A stretch of 64,000 bases of DNA from Salipaludibacillus sp047795645 (GCF_047795645.1 NZ_CP181045.1:1054001-1118000); one strand, 5' to 3'; numbered from the stretch's first letter, positions 45,410 through 54,316 are shown. Translations and numbers: made by a program. Notes: generated from the sequence alone by a model not told the origin.

Positions 45410-45535
45410 AGTATCAGCATAGAACTCGTATTTTTGTGCAAAGAGCCATGGAATATCAGCATAAACGCACCAAATTTGTGCAAAGCGCATCCGAGTATCA
45501 GCATAAACACACCGAATTAGTGCATAGAACGCCAA
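45410..45535. repeat. Three tandem 42-bp repeats
   Basis: Units start at 45410, 45452 and 45494, each with TATCAGCATA, then AC(G/A)CACC and a TGCA(A/T)AG segment. The unit is 14 codons long, so a minus-strand frame stays open by chance. It lies between the nasC terminator and the thioredoxin-like gene. The rest of 45364-45706 shows nothing else. The design (short array of 3n length between genes) parallels the 51-bp array at 26.5 kb, but the sequences are different. Confidence 0.85.
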
Positions 45536-45706
45536 ATTACTAGTATTGGATAATTATTAATAAATGTTGAAGATATAAGAAGGTATTGTCCATTTCTAAT
45601 AGAATATATATAGTATGAGATATCTACGCCATCAATAAGTGTAAAAATCTCATAGGCTTACGCTAATTTGAAAGCGCGCCAAATAAATTTTGGAGGAGTT
45701 TTTAAT

Positions 45707-46288
45707 ATGACATTTACTTTGCAACTAGGAGATCAAGCACCTCAATTTTCATTAGGTGCTACGGATGGAAAAACGTATAATCTAGATGATTTTGCTGATG
45801 CCAAAGCATTAGTAGTGTTCTTTACTTGTAATCACTGTCCTTTCGTTGTTGGTTCAGATGAAGTTACAAGAGAAACTGCAGACAAATTTAAGGAACAAGG
45901 AGTTGAGTTTGTAGCGATTAATTCAAATAGTGTTAACACAAAGCCTGATGATTCCTTTGATCACATGGTTCAACGTATAGACGAGCAAAAGTTTCCTTGG
46001 AAGTATTTACATGATGAAACTCAAGAAGTAGCCAAAGCATATGGTGGATTAAGAACGCCACACTTTTTTGTCTTTGATCAAAATCGAAAGCTAGTTTATA
46101 CAGGTAGAGGTGTTGATCAACCTAGAGATACTAGTAAAATGACTGTGAACGATTTAGAAAGCGCTTTAAAAGAACATTTATCAGGAAAAACAGTTACAAG
46201 ACCGGTGACAAATCCGATTGGATGTAATGTAAAGTGGGATGGAAAAGACGAACACTGGATGCCTGCTGAAGCTTGTGATTTAGTCTAA
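45707..46288 (+). CDS. Thioredoxin-like AhpC/TSA-family protein with CNHC motif
   Basis: A 193-residue peroxiredoxin/thioredoxin-fold protein. The active site is FFTCNHCPFVV (two Cys, CxxC), followed by EVTRETADKFKEQGVEFVAINSNS and the cis-Pro segment GLRTPHFFVFD. The C-terminal NPIGCNVKWD is typical of the family that bacilli annotate as thioredoxin family protein. It probably acts as a disulfide reductase or peroxidase. The frame opens at 45668, but the ATG at 45707 has GGAGGAG eight bases upstream. Confidence 0.85.
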   Translation: MTFTLQLGDQAPQFSLGATDGKTYNLDDFADAKALVVFFTCNHCPFVVGSDEVTRETADKFKEQGVEFVAINSNSVNTKPDDSFDHMVQRIDEQKFPWKYLHDETQEVAKAYGGLRTPHFFVFDQNRKLVYTGRGVDQPRDTSKMTVNDLESALKEHLSGKTVTRPVTNPIGCNVKWDGKDEHWMPAEACDLV

Positions 46289-46351
46289 ATAATTTATGTG
46301 ACTTTGTGTGTATGTATCGAAAGTGTGAAAATTTTAATAAGAGTGACTATT

Positions 46352-46380
46352 AGCGACAAGAATTATTCCTTGTCGCTTTG
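46352..46380 (+). terminator. Terminator of the thioredoxin-like gene
   Basis: AGCGACAAG and CTTGTCGCT form a perfect 9-bp stem with an eight-base loop, followed by TTGTTT. Confidence 0.75.
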
Positions 46381-46544
46381 TTTGTGCTCAATTTAATGGC
46401 AAGCTTGAAAACGCTGAAATTTATTTGATCAAGTAAAGATGAAAATAGCTTTCACTCTAGCGTTTTTGTTGGAATGGACCAGCTCAAGAGAATTCGGGTC
46501 GGGAATTTTTGATAATTTGTTGCGCAAAATATGACCAGTGTGTT

Positions 46545-46568
46545 ACTGTATATATAGATATAAACAGT
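46545..46568. promoter_or_regulatory. Palindromic operator candidate for the GntR regulator
   Basis: ACTGT and ACAGT flank TATAT and ATATA with single unpaired bases between, making a near-perfect 24-bp inverted repeat. It contains the TATATA that could be the -10 element. It stands 45 bp before the first gene of an operon that encodes a YtrA-like GntR repressor, so it is the natural site for autoregulation. Confidence 0.6.
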
Positions 46569-46613
46569 TGGATAATAACAACATCAAGATGATAAATAGA
46601 GGGAGGTAAGAAA

Positions 46614-47345
46614 ATGAATTGGAGTCATTGTAAAAAGTTGATTTTATTTGAAATGAGGCATACTCCTGTATATTACTATTTGATGAATATGGTTATCGCT
46701 ATTATAGTCGGGTGGCTACTTTCAAATGTCTTACCTGATTTTCTAGTAGAAGAGAAAACGGCCATGATCGTTGATTTTTTATTTATTATTGGCTTAAGTG
46801 TTAATATCTATTTGCTTCGTCCCTATTCTTTTTTCATTCGAAAAATAAAGAGTCAATTTTACGTCGCGCCAATACAGATTCTTATCAGACAAATGCCGAT
46901 ATCACAATTGACCAATATCGTTTCGAGGTTTATTAGCAGCTGCATTTTAGGGTTATTTTCAAGCATGATATTCCTTTCATCTTTTTACTTCTTTATGTCT
47001 GCTAATGAAATTGAATTATTGTTTCCAAATTATTTCTCATTCTCATTGATTTGGATTCTACTCGTGGTTGGAAATGCTGGTCTAGTTGCAGCAAGCGAAC
47101 CTGGAGACCATATGACGAATCTTTATATGAGCATATGGTGGATAGTCTTGCTAATTGTTGGAATCGGAACCTTACTGATTGTTAGATTCACGACAGGTAA
47201 TTTTGTATTTGAATGGGTAGTTATCGGAGCCCGGGAGATGCCGATCCTGCTACCAGTTATGATCATTCCAGTCGCTGGTCTATGTAATCTACTGTGGGTA
47301 AATTACATGAAAAAGTATCTAGACAAAACTGATTATCACATCTAG
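46614..47345 (+). CDS. ABC transporter membrane subunit, six helices
   Basis: A 243-residue membrane protein with about six hydrophobic segments and no soluble domain. It starts at an ATG with GGGAGG eight bases upstream and is the first gene behind the palindromic operator. I recognise no detailed family signature. The position before a GntR gene and an ABC ATPase, as in the ytr operon, indicates a permease. Its N-terminus (FEMRHTPVYYYL) and C-terminus (TDYHI) are echoed in the short ORF that follows. Confidence 0.72.
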   Translation: MNWSHCKKLILFEMRHTPVYYYLMNMVIAIIVGWLLSNVLPDFLVEEKTAMIVDFLFIIGLSVNIYLLRPYSFFIRKIKSQFYVAPIQILIRQMPISQLTNIVSRFISSCILGLFSSMIFLSSFYFFMSANEIELLFPNYFSFSLIWILLVVGNAGLVAASEPGDHMTNLYMSIWWIVLLIVGIGTLLIVRFTTGNFVFEWVVIGAREMPILLPVMIIPVAGLCNLLWVNYMKKYLDKTDYHI

Positions 47346-47361
47346 GAAGGAGGGGAATTGT

Positions 47362-47508
47362 ATGGAGATCAAAAAGGTCAACTCATTTGAAATAAAACAT
47401 ACACCTCTTTTGAGTTATTTCCTACTTACTTTATTCAATATTAGAAGTTTTCAGTTCAGGTTGTGGAAAATGCCCGCTAGTACGAAAAGAGTGGATTATC
47501 ATGTCTAG
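47362..47508 (+). pseudogene. Internally deleted remnant of a second permease gene
   Basis: An intact 48-codon ORF with a strong ribosome binding site (AAGGAGGGG). Its start, FEIKHTPLLSYFLL, parallels FEMRHTPVYYYL of the preceding permease, and its last residues, KRVDYHV, parallel KTDYHI at that permease's end. The middle ~190 residues are missing. The simplest reading is a tandem paralogue that lost its interior in frame. The stop codon overlaps the ATG of the GntR gene, so translation of the remnant may still couple the regulator. It could alternatively be a functional small membrane peptide. Confidence 0.6.
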
Positions 47509-47893
47509 TTTGCTACCGATAAAAATCAACGAGAACAGTCGGACTCCAATCTATGATCAAGTTGAATCGCAGATAAAAACACTCATTGTCAGTGGTGAGT
47601 TATCTGCTGGGACAGCTCTTCCATCGATTCGTAAACTTGCCATATCACTATCTTGTAGCGTAATTACAACGAGACGTTCTTATCAAAACTTAGAGCAAAA
47701 AGGGTATATCAAAACTCAGCAAGGAAAAGGAACATTTGTTGCTGAAATCAACACAAGGGACCAAGATTCTGAAAAGCAGGAGACAGTCAAGAAAGCGTTA
47801 ATAGAAGCAGCTCGAGTAGGTAAGGATTATCACTATTCTGATGATGCCCTTTTAAATTGGTTCGAAAGAATATTGAGGGAGGGAAAACAGTGA
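47501..47893 (+). CDS. GntR-family repressor, YtrA-like
   Basis: A 130-residue regulator with an N-terminal winged helix (PIYDQVESQIKTLIVSGELSAG … SIRKLAISLSCSVITTRRSYQNLEQKGYI) and a short helical C-terminal tail, the YtrA subfamily layout. YtrA-type regulators repress ABC operons that respond to cell-wall antibiotics. The stop overlaps the following GTG (GTGA), coupling it to the ATPase gene. The probable operator is at 46545-46568. Confidence 0.88.
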   Translation: MSSLLPIKINENSRTPIYDQVESQIKTLIVSGELSAGTALPSIRKLAISLSCSVITTRRSYQNLEQKGYIKTQQGKGTFVAEINTRDQDSEKQETVKKALIEAARVGKDYHYSDDALLNWFERILREGKQ

Positions 47894-48783
47894 CGATTAA
47901 TTTCATAAAAGTGGAGAAAAAGATAGATAAACAGTTTCAGCTTGGCCCACTAAATTTTATGATTAAACCAGGTACAGTTACGGCTTTAATCGGAAACAAT
48001 GGTGCTGGCAAAAGTACGTTGATTCGACTGCTTACAGGGATGGTTCACCTTGACAGCGGTGAAATAAACCGCTTTGATAACTTACACGTAAACGGAAAGT
48101 GGAGAGAAGAAATAGGATATGTACCACAAACGAGTATAGGTTATGAAAGATTTACGTTAAAACAGTTGGCTGAACTTCATGACATTGGCTTTGAAGGTTG
48201 GGAAGAAGAAACGTTTTCAAGGTTAATCACTAGATTTACCTTACCTTTATCAAAGACATTTGACTCACTATCTGTAGGAATGCAAAAACAAGCACTTATC
48301 ATATTAGCACTTTCTCGCAAAACAAAACTACTCGTTATGGATGAACCACTTTCAGGTGTAGATATCGAGAGCCAAGAAAAAATGAGAGAAGAGTGGGTCG
48401 CATACTTAGAGAATGACCCTGAAAGATCGATTCTTTTTGCGACACATGTTCCTGAAGAAGTGAAGGAATTTGCTGATTATATCGTTTGTATGAAATCTGG
48501 AGATGTTACTGGAAGTTATGAAAAAGATCATTTGCAACAAAACTATGGTCGTATATGGCTAAAAGATCCAGGAGAAATACGAAACCTTATGGGGGTGATA
48601 GACGTAAAGTACAATGGAAATACTTGTGAAATTATTAGTCAAGATATGAAAGGGACAGAAGAAGCGATAAAAAGGGAAAACTACGAGATTGTGATGCAAC
48701 ATCGTCTTGAGTTTGCCGAAATTCTGCGTTTACTTTTGCAACAGCAGGGAGGAGAAAGTAAAAATGACATTAGTAATAAATAA
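47890..48783 (+). CDS. ABC transporter ATPase, YtrB-like
   Basis: A 297-residue ABC ATPase with Walker A GNNGAGKST near residue 37, a degenerate signature (LSVGMQKQ) near 135 and Walker B LLVMDEPLSGVD near 155, plus a ~80-residue C-terminal extension. The start is GTG at 47890, overlapping the GntR stop, with GGGAGGG six bases upstream. The longer frame from 47857 overlaps the regulator. It presumably pairs with the permease at the head of the operon. Confidence 0.86.
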   Translation: MTINFIKVEKKIDKQFQLGPLNFMIKPGTVTALIGNNGAGKSTLIRLLTGMVHLDSGEINRFDNLHVNGKWREEIGYVPQTSIGYERFTLKQLAELHDIGFEGWEEETFSRLITRFTLPLSKTFDSLSVGMQKQALIILALSRKTKLLVMDEPLSGVDIESQEKMREEWVAYLENDPERSILFATHVPEEVKEFADYIVCMKSGDVTGSYEKDHLQQNYGRIWLKDPGEIRNLMGVIDVKYNGNTCEIISQDMKGTEEAIKRENYEIVMQHRLEFAEILRLLLQQQGGESKNDISNK

Positions 48784-49663
48784 TCTTAAAAAGAAATTTG
48801 ATAAGCATCAGGCGGTTGATGGTATATCATTAACAGTTGAAAAAGGAGAGATGTTTGGGATGCTAGGTGCCAATGGTGCCGGTAAAACTACATCTTTCAG
48901 AATGACGCTTGGGCTAATTGATCCTACGGAAGGATCAGTTACTTGGGGAGGAGAGCGGCTTACATACAAGCGGACTCATTTAGTTGGATATTTACCTGAG
49001 GAGAGAGGATTATTTCCTAAACTCACGGTAAAGGAACAGCTTATTTATCTTATGCGTTTAAAAGGAATGAAAAAACCAGATATTATTCGAGAACTTAGAC
49101 ACTGGCTTGAACGTTTCCAGGTTCCACAAAATGAGAATAAAAAAATTGAAGAGTTATCCAAAGGTAACCAACAAAAAATTCAATTTATGGCTGCGGTAAT
49201 TCACAAACCAGAATTGCTTATACTCGATGAACCATTCAGTGGATTAGATCCAGTGAATACAGATATGCTAAAAGATGCCGTGCTAGATCTTCAGAAAGCT
49301 GGTACCACAATCGTTTTTTCTAGTCACCAAATGAGAAATGTCGAAGAACTCTGTGAAGATCTTATTATGCTAAAACAAGGAAAAGCAGTTCTTCAAGGAA
49401 ATCTGCGAGACATAAAGCGTTCATACGGCATAAAAAGTGTCAGTGTTAAAGCTGATTATGATCTTGATTTTATAAGCAGTATCAAAGGAGTCGTTAAATT
49501 AGATAAAAGTAATGACGGAGCTCAGATTGCCGTACAAAGTGAAGAAGTTGCGGGAGAAATTTTCAAGCAAGTATCAGCTAAAGGATTTGTGCGAAAATTC
49601 GAAGTCGAAGAACCTTCGTTACACGAAATTTTTATAGACAAAGCAGGTGATACAGATGAATAA
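48764..49663 (+). CDS. ABC exporter ATPase, YhaQ/NatA-like
   Basis: A 299-residue ATPase with Walker A GANGAGKTT near residue 39, signature LSKGNQQK near 132 and Walker B LLILDEPFSGLDP near 152. The C-terminal extension and overall length match YhaQ. The ATG at 48764 has GGGAGGAG upstream and lies within the end of the preceding ATPase gene. Its partner is the following membrane gene. Confidence 0.86.
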   Translation: MTLVINNLKKKFDKHQAVDGISLTVEKGEMFGMLGANGAGKTTSFRMTLGLIDPTEGSVTWGGERLTYKRTHLVGYLPEERGLFPKLTVKEQLIYLMRLKGMKKPDIIRELRHWLERFQVPQNENKKIEELSKGNQQKIQFMAAVIHKPELLILDEPFSGLDPVNTDMLKDAVLDLQKAGTTIVFSSHQMRNVEELCEDLIMLKQGKAVLQGNLRDIKRSYGIKSVSVKADYDLDFISSIKGVVKLDKSNDGAQIAVQSEEVAGEIFKQVSAKGFVRKFEVEEPSLHEIFIDKAGDTDE

Positions 49664-50912
49664 TTTTTGGGTGACACTATCACATACAACAGGCAGAAAG
49701 TTGAAATCAAAATCTTTTGTGATAACGATGGCGATTATGTCAATCTTGATTATTGGGCTATTTAACTTAAATCATATATTAGAGAATTTTTCTAGTGATG
49801 ATGAGGAGGAAGACATCACTAGTATTGCCGTTGTTGATGAGTCAAATATGCAAGGTGCATTCGCAGACATGTTGTCTTCATTTGAAGATGGATCTTTCCG
49901 TTACATGCATTATACCGAAGGAAGCGAAGGTGATGCGGTTGCAGAAATCGAAGATAATGACTACGAATATGTTCTTGCTATTCATGGCGATGGTGCAAAT
50001 TTAAACGCAGAATTTTATAGTGAAGGAACAGACTTCACTGTAGCTCAAGAAGTGAATCAAGATGTTCAGAGAGTGAAAGAAACAGTCGTTACTACAGAGT
50101 TAGATTTGAACGAAGAGGAATTAGCGATGATTTTCACACCGGTTTCTTTCAGTGAAAGTCCGTTGAGTGAAAATGGCGAAGTACAAACGCAAGAGTCACA
50201 TATGCAAGCATATTGGATGGTATATGGCATGGTCTTTATCATTTATCTAGTAGTGATTATGTTTGGTACTATGATTGCAACAGAAGTGGCGACAGAAAAA
50301 TCTTCTAGAGTGATGGAATTGATAGTTTCGAGTGTCAATCCGGTGACACAAATGCTTGGAAAAATATTAGGCATTGGTTTGGCAGGTTTAGTTAACTTAG
50401 GAATATTAGTCGTTGCTGTTTTAATTGGTTCGTATATGAGTGGCGAAGATTTTCTTCATACGATCTTCACGGAATATATCGATTACTCATTAATCATTTA
50501 TGCGTTAGTGTTGATCATATTAGGTTACTTTGTTTATGGTGGAATCGCGGCTATGCTCGGTGCACTTGTTAGTCGTGCTGAAGAAGTAAATCAAGCAATT
50601 CAACCACTAATTTTTATTGCGATGATTGCATTCTTCATCTCTATATTTGGTTTAAATGCACCAGATTTGATGATTATTCAAGTATTATCCTATATCCCAT
50701 TTTTCACACCACAGCTTTTATTCCTACGTATAGGAATGAGCACTGTACCAGTATGGGAAATTGTATTGATCATGGGAATTCTTGTAACGAGTGCGGTGTT
50801 AATAAATGTTCTGGCAGCGAGAATATACAAAGGTGGGGTTCTTATGTATGGGAAGTTTTCGTTTAAGAATGGCCTCAAGCAAGCCTTTAAATTATCGAAA
50901 AAGGAAAACTAA
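49656..50912 (+). CDS. ABC exporter membrane subunit, YhaP/NatB-like
   Basis: A 418-residue permease with a first helix near residues 20-42, a large extracytoplasmic domain to ~175 rich in Asp and Glu, then five or six helices. The ATEVATEKSSRVMELIVSSV segment before the second helix marks the NatB/YhaP group. The ATG at 49656 overlaps the ATPase stop. The pair may export Na+ or peptides. A terminator closes the operon. Confidence 0.85.
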   Translation: MNNFWVTLSHTTGRKLKSKSFVITMAIMSILIIGLFNLNHILENFSSDDEEEDITSIAVVDESNMQGAFADMLSSFEDGSFRYMHYTEGSEGDAVAEIEDNDYEYVLAIHGDGANLNAEFYSEGTDFTVAQEVNQDVQRVKETVVTTELDLNEEELAMIFTPVSFSESPLSENGEVQTQESHMQAYWMVYGMVFIIYLVVIMFGTMIATEVATEKSSRVMELIVSSVNPVTQMLGKILGIGLAGLVNLGILVVAVLIGSYMSGEDFLHTIFTEYIDYSLIIYALVLIILGYFVYGGIAAMLGALVSRAEEVNQAIQPLIFIAMIAFFISIFGLNAPDLMIIQVLSYIPFFTPQLLFLRIGMSTVPVWEIVLIMGILVTSAVLINVLAARIYKGGVLMYGKFSFKNGLKQAFKLSKKEN

Positions 50913-50941
50913 TATTTAATAGTATTTTATTGTTGTATTAG

Positions 50942-50979
50942 CCGCAGGTAGCTTATTAAAAAGCTATCTGTGGTTTTTT
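50942..50979 (+). terminator. Terminator of the GntR/ABC operon
   Basis: CCGCAGGTAGCTT and AAGCTATCTGTGG form a 13-bp stem (with one G-T pair and one mismatch), followed by six Ts. Confidence 0.85.
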
Positions 50980-51128
50980 GGTGAAAGGTAATAGTTCTAT
51001 TATAGTGTTTTTGAATCGTTTTCATAAAAAAATAAAAATAAATAGAATTATATGTAAATAAACTATGATATAATACTATAAATATAGAGATGTTAGACTC
51101 TAATATTCACAGTTGTAAATAATATGGG

Positions 51129-52136
51129 ATGGGTGTGGTGGTCAGTACTATGGAGAAAAGTCTGAATGTATCGTTACTAATTAACGAATTAAAGCAAGAT
51201 AATGATAAAATGCAAGGTGTCATGAAGAAAATAAAAGATATATCTAGAAAATCAGATATTCTTGCATTGAATTCTGGTATTGAGGCTGCTAGAGCTGGAG
51301 AAGCAGGGCGTGGTTTTGCAGTTGTAGCTACTGAAATTAAAAAATTTGCTGAACAAAGCTTCCATGCTAGTAATGAAAGTGAAGCAATTATAAAAGATAT
51401 TCAAGCGAAAGCAAATGAAATAATTGCTGTAAGAACTGTAGATATAGCTTTTGACACGATTGATAAGATCGACCGGAATCTATTTGAAAGGAATTGTGAT
51501 GTCCAAGCATGGGCTACTTTCGATGCTGTGAAAAATAGTCTATCAGAGCCAAGCTCAATTAGTAAAAAAATTGCTAATGCATTTTTGAGAAACATTTATA
51601 GTATTTATGAAGTATACTATGACTTATTCGTTGTAGATATTACAGGAGAAATTATTGTTGCTTCTCAGAATGAAAATCAAGTTGGGGAAGATATGTCTGA
51701 TCGAGAATGGTTTAAAGAAACAGTTCGAACGAATGACGTTCACGTAACTGACATGTATTACTCTACTATTGTTGGTGGCTTTACGATGGGTTATTCTAGT
51801 CCTGTACATAATGAAAACGGAGAAATTATTGGAGTCTTAAGCACACGGTTCAACTGGGATTTTATTTACGATATTATTGAGCGTGTTCAACTCGCTGATG
51901 AAAGTGATCTTTATGTGATAAATTCAGAGGGATACGTGATTGCATCAAGAGACCGATCTGGGATATTAAAGGATAAACTGACACATTTAACAGCTGTCAA
52001 TAATGTCCTCTCTGGAAAAGAAACTCGTGGTTATTCTATTGAAAATAACCATATTAATGCTTATTGTTTAACGAATGGATACAATGCTTATAAGGGCAAA
52101 GGATGGTCGGTGATTGTCGTAGAACCGATTGGATGA
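51129..52136 (+). CDS. Soluble chemoreceptor-like protein: MCP tip followed by Cache domain
   Basis: A 335-residue protein without any membrane helix. Residues ~25-95 hold just the conserved chemoreceptor hairpin tip (SDILALNSGIEAARAGEAGRGFAVVATEIKKFAEQ at about 42-76) with short helices on each side. Residues ~105-330 form a Cache/PDC-type sensor (IDRNLFERNCDVQAWA … FVVDITGEIIVASQNENQVGEDMSDREWFKETV … GVLSTRFNWDFI). In usual receptors the Cache domain is N-terminal and outside the cell. Here it is C-terminal and cytoplasmic. It may report an internal ligand to CheA. The N-terminus is uncertain, and the ATG at 51150 is an alternative start. Confidence 0.75.
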   Translation: MGVVVSTMEKSLNVSLLINELKQDNDKMQGVMKKIKDISRKSDILALNSGIEAARAGEAGRGFAVVATEIKKFAEQSFHASNESEAIIKDIQAKANEIIAVRTVDIAFDTIDKIDRNLFERNCDVQAWATFDAVKNSLSEPSSISKKIANAFLRNIYSIYEVYYDLFVVDITGEIIVASQNENQVGEDMSDREWFKETVRTNDVHVTDMYYSTIVGGFTMGYSSPVHNENGEIIGVLSTRFNWDFIYDIIERVQLADESDLYVINSEGYVIASRDRSGILKDKLTHLTAVNNVLSGKETRGYSIENNHINAYCLTNGYNAYKGKGWSVIVVEPIG

Positions 52137-52143
52137 TAATAAA

Positions 52144-52176
52144 GAAGAGTCAGTCCAAAATGTGGATTGGCTCTTC
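52144..52176. terminator. Hairpin after the MCP-Cache gene, overlapping a minus-strand ORF end
   Basis: GAAGAG/CTCTTC with inner TCAGTCCA/GGATTGG pairing. T-rich tails on both exits suggest bidirectional use. Confidence 0.6.
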
Positions 52177-52254
52177 AGTATTTAGTCCATCAATGTTACT
52201 GGACATCCCATTTATTTTTTTATGCAAAAGTTCAAGGATTTCTCGATCACTCAT
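52150..52254 (-). CDS. Small ORF of 34 residues
   Basis: The ORF encodes MSDREILELLHKKINGMSS… and ends with HILD. AAAGGAG lies eight bases before the ATG, and the stop codon lies within the bidirectional hairpin, as expected for a real minus-strand gene. It is a short amphipathic helix without a recognised family. It could be a small protein or the truncated start of a longer coiled-coil protein. The rest of 52255-52578 contains no other gene. Confidence 0.45.
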   Translation of the reverse strand: MSDREILELLHKKINGMSSNIDGLNTEEPIHILD

Positions 52255-52578
52255 AAATTTTTCTCCTTTCAGTCAAATTTATCAATAGAGTGACGAAATC
52301 ATCTTAAAAATCGGTTAATCAATCTACTATGGAATAAGAGTCAGCTAGCTATTAAAAACATCTAGGGATGTACGTATCGAATTTTGTCACGTTCTATTAT
52401 AATTGAATGGTAATAAACTTTAAAGCAATTTGAAGAAATTGGAGATTTGTCAGTGACATTTGAAAATTCATCTTGAAATTACGATAAAGGTTTAGGATGG
52501 GCGGGGGGACACAAAGTGAACAAATTGTGAAACCTTTGTCATGCTAACACGTATAAATATGATGAAAGGATGATGATC

Positions 52579-54279
52579 ATGCGGAACTGTTTTGGCTTCT
52601 TGGTACTAACGACCATGGTGTTTCTTACATTTCCTGGTTCAGCAAGTGCTTTTGAATTAACAATTACAAACGCAAATATTGACGCATATTTGCAACCTGA
52701 TGGAAACGTGGAAGTAGAAGAGTCATTCACGTATGAGTTCGATGGAGAGTTTAATGGGGTTATACGTAATTTAAACTATCGAGAAGAATCTTCTATTGTT
52801 AATCTAGAAGCATATGAAAATGAAGAGTCGTTACAGATAGAAACAGAAGAAGAAATTAGTCATCGTATTCATCGAGCTGGATCTGATGAAACGATCACAA
52901 TTGATTTACATTATACGATTGAAAATGGTGTTGATGTTTACAATGATTTTGGGGAGTTTTACTGGCCATTTTTTGATAGTAGCAATGAAACCGATTATGA
53001 ATCGATGACGGTGACTGTTCATCCACCACAGTCTACTGATGAAGTCCAAGCAATTGGTTATTTCAGTGCGGATGGTTCTGAAACGATCTCGGATGACGGA
53101 ACTGTGATATTTTCCATGGGCTATGTAGAGGGTGGTACAGATGGCGATGTTCGCACGGCATTTGATGCAAATTTATTTCAAGAATCATCCAATTTTGTAG
53201 AGGGAACTATTGGAGATGAGATCGTAAGTGAGCAACAAGATAGAGCTGAGCAAGCAGTAATTTATACAGAAAGAAGGGAAATGTTCGCCAATATATTTCG
53301 ATATGCTATACCAGTGATAGCTCTCATCTTTTTGTTATTAATAGGTCGAGAATGGCAAAGAAATCGTCAGAGAAAGTCTTCTTCTATTTACCAAAACAGT
53401 GAAGTCGAAGGAGTCCCTGAACTTATGATTAGCATGCCTGCTACGATAATGAATATGCAGCAAATGGCTACAGCAGATCTGTTAGCTGCATCATTACTAG
53501 ATCTCATTCGTAAAAAAAAGATAGAAAAAGTTTCAGATGATGCGTTTCGTATCATTAATAGGGAAGATTTGTTAGAGCATGAAAGAATGTTAATATTTTG
53601 GCTTTTTGATGAAATTGGTAATGATGAAGTTTTCTGTTTTGCTGATATGAAGACGTTTTTGGAAAAGGAAGAAAACCATGAAAAATTCCAAATCAAGCAG
53701 AGTGAATGGGCGAAAGCTGTAAAAGACGAGTTGAAAGCTGAAAAGTTATATGTTGATAAATCGAGGTTCCGATGGGGACTAGGTATTACTGCATTTCTAC
53801 TCATTCCAGCAACAATTCCACTCTTTATGTATGACTTATATGCTCCGGTTACAGTTATGATTTCCATGATACTATTTGTAATGTTATTTGCTTTGATTTA
53901 TCAGCCTAGAACGGAAAAAGGTTGGAAAATCACTACAGACTGGCGAGGATTCAAACAAAAATTATCAAATGTAACGATACAAGATTGGAAAAAATTTGAT
54001 CAAGAGGACCAAATGAAAGCATTCATCTTCGGACTAGGTTCGAATATAAAAAATATTAAAAATATGGGTGAGGATTTATCTAAACAATTATCAGTAGGTA
54101 ATTCGAAGACACAATCTAACCAATCGTTCGATGTTTCTACATTTATATTAGTAGGACTCGTCTTTAGTGATGGATTTCAAACCTCTACTGTTACAGCTAG
54201 CAGCTCATCTGGTTCAAGTGGGACTATTGGCGGCGGCACTGGAGTTGGCGGTGGTGGTGGCGGTTCCGGCGGTTTTTAA
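52579..54279 (+). CDS. DUF2207 membrane protein with Gly-rich tail
   Basis: A 566-residue protein with a signal peptide (cleavage near ASA, residue ~24), an extracytoplasmic DUF2207 domain to ~230, a helix near 245-262, a cytoplasmic middle domain, two further helices near 405-445, and a final low-complexity tail (GGGTGVGGGGGGSGGF). The Gly-rich end and layout are standard for DUF2207. Function is unknown. Three ATGs are close together. The third (52579) is eight bases from AAAGGA, whereas the first overlaps that site. Confidence 0.85.
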   Translation: MRNCFGFLVLTTMVFLTFPGSASAFELTITNANIDAYLQPDGNVEVEESFTYEFDGEFNGVIRNLNYREESSIVNLEAYENEESLQIETEEEISHRIHRAGSDETITIDLHYTIENGVDVYNDFGEFYWPFFDSSNETDYESMTVTVHPPQSTDEVQAIGYFSADGSETISDDGTVIFSMGYVEGGTDGDVRTAFDANLFQESSNFVEGTIGDEIVSEQQDRAEQAVIYTERREMFANIFRYAIPVIALIFLLLIGREWQRNRQRKSSSIYQNSEVEGVPELMISMPATIMNMQQMATADLLAASLLDLIRKKKIEKVSDDAFRIINREDLLEHERMLIFWLFDEIGNDEVFCFADMKTFLEKEENHEKFQIKQSEWAKAVKDELKAEKLYVDKSRFRWGLGITAFLLIPATIPLFMYDLYAPVTVMISMILFVMLFALIYQPRTEKGWKITTDWRGFKQKLSNVTIQDWKKFDQEDQMKAFIFGLGSNIKNIKNMGEDLSKQLSVGNSKTQSNQSFDVSTFILVGLVFSDGFQTSTVTASSSSGSSGTIGGGTGVGGGGGGSGGF

Positions 54280-54316
54280 TATAATTTCTGCATACTCGTC
54301 TTCAAAAAAATTCTCA

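Larger units (their letters stand above)
46289..46613. other. Intergenic region before the GntR/ABC operon
   Basis: Besides the terminator it holds a second inverted repeat, AAAACGCT (46408-46415) with AGCGTTTT (46459-46466) and inner TGAAA/TTTCA, ending in a T run. This would fit the 3' end of a short transcript, but no gene is visible. The operator of the next operon is at 46545-46568. Confidence 0.5.

Noticed and set aside
45307..45510. 67-residue minus-strand ORF.
   Set aside because: It runs through the 42-bp repeats and the nasC terminator, and is not a gene.
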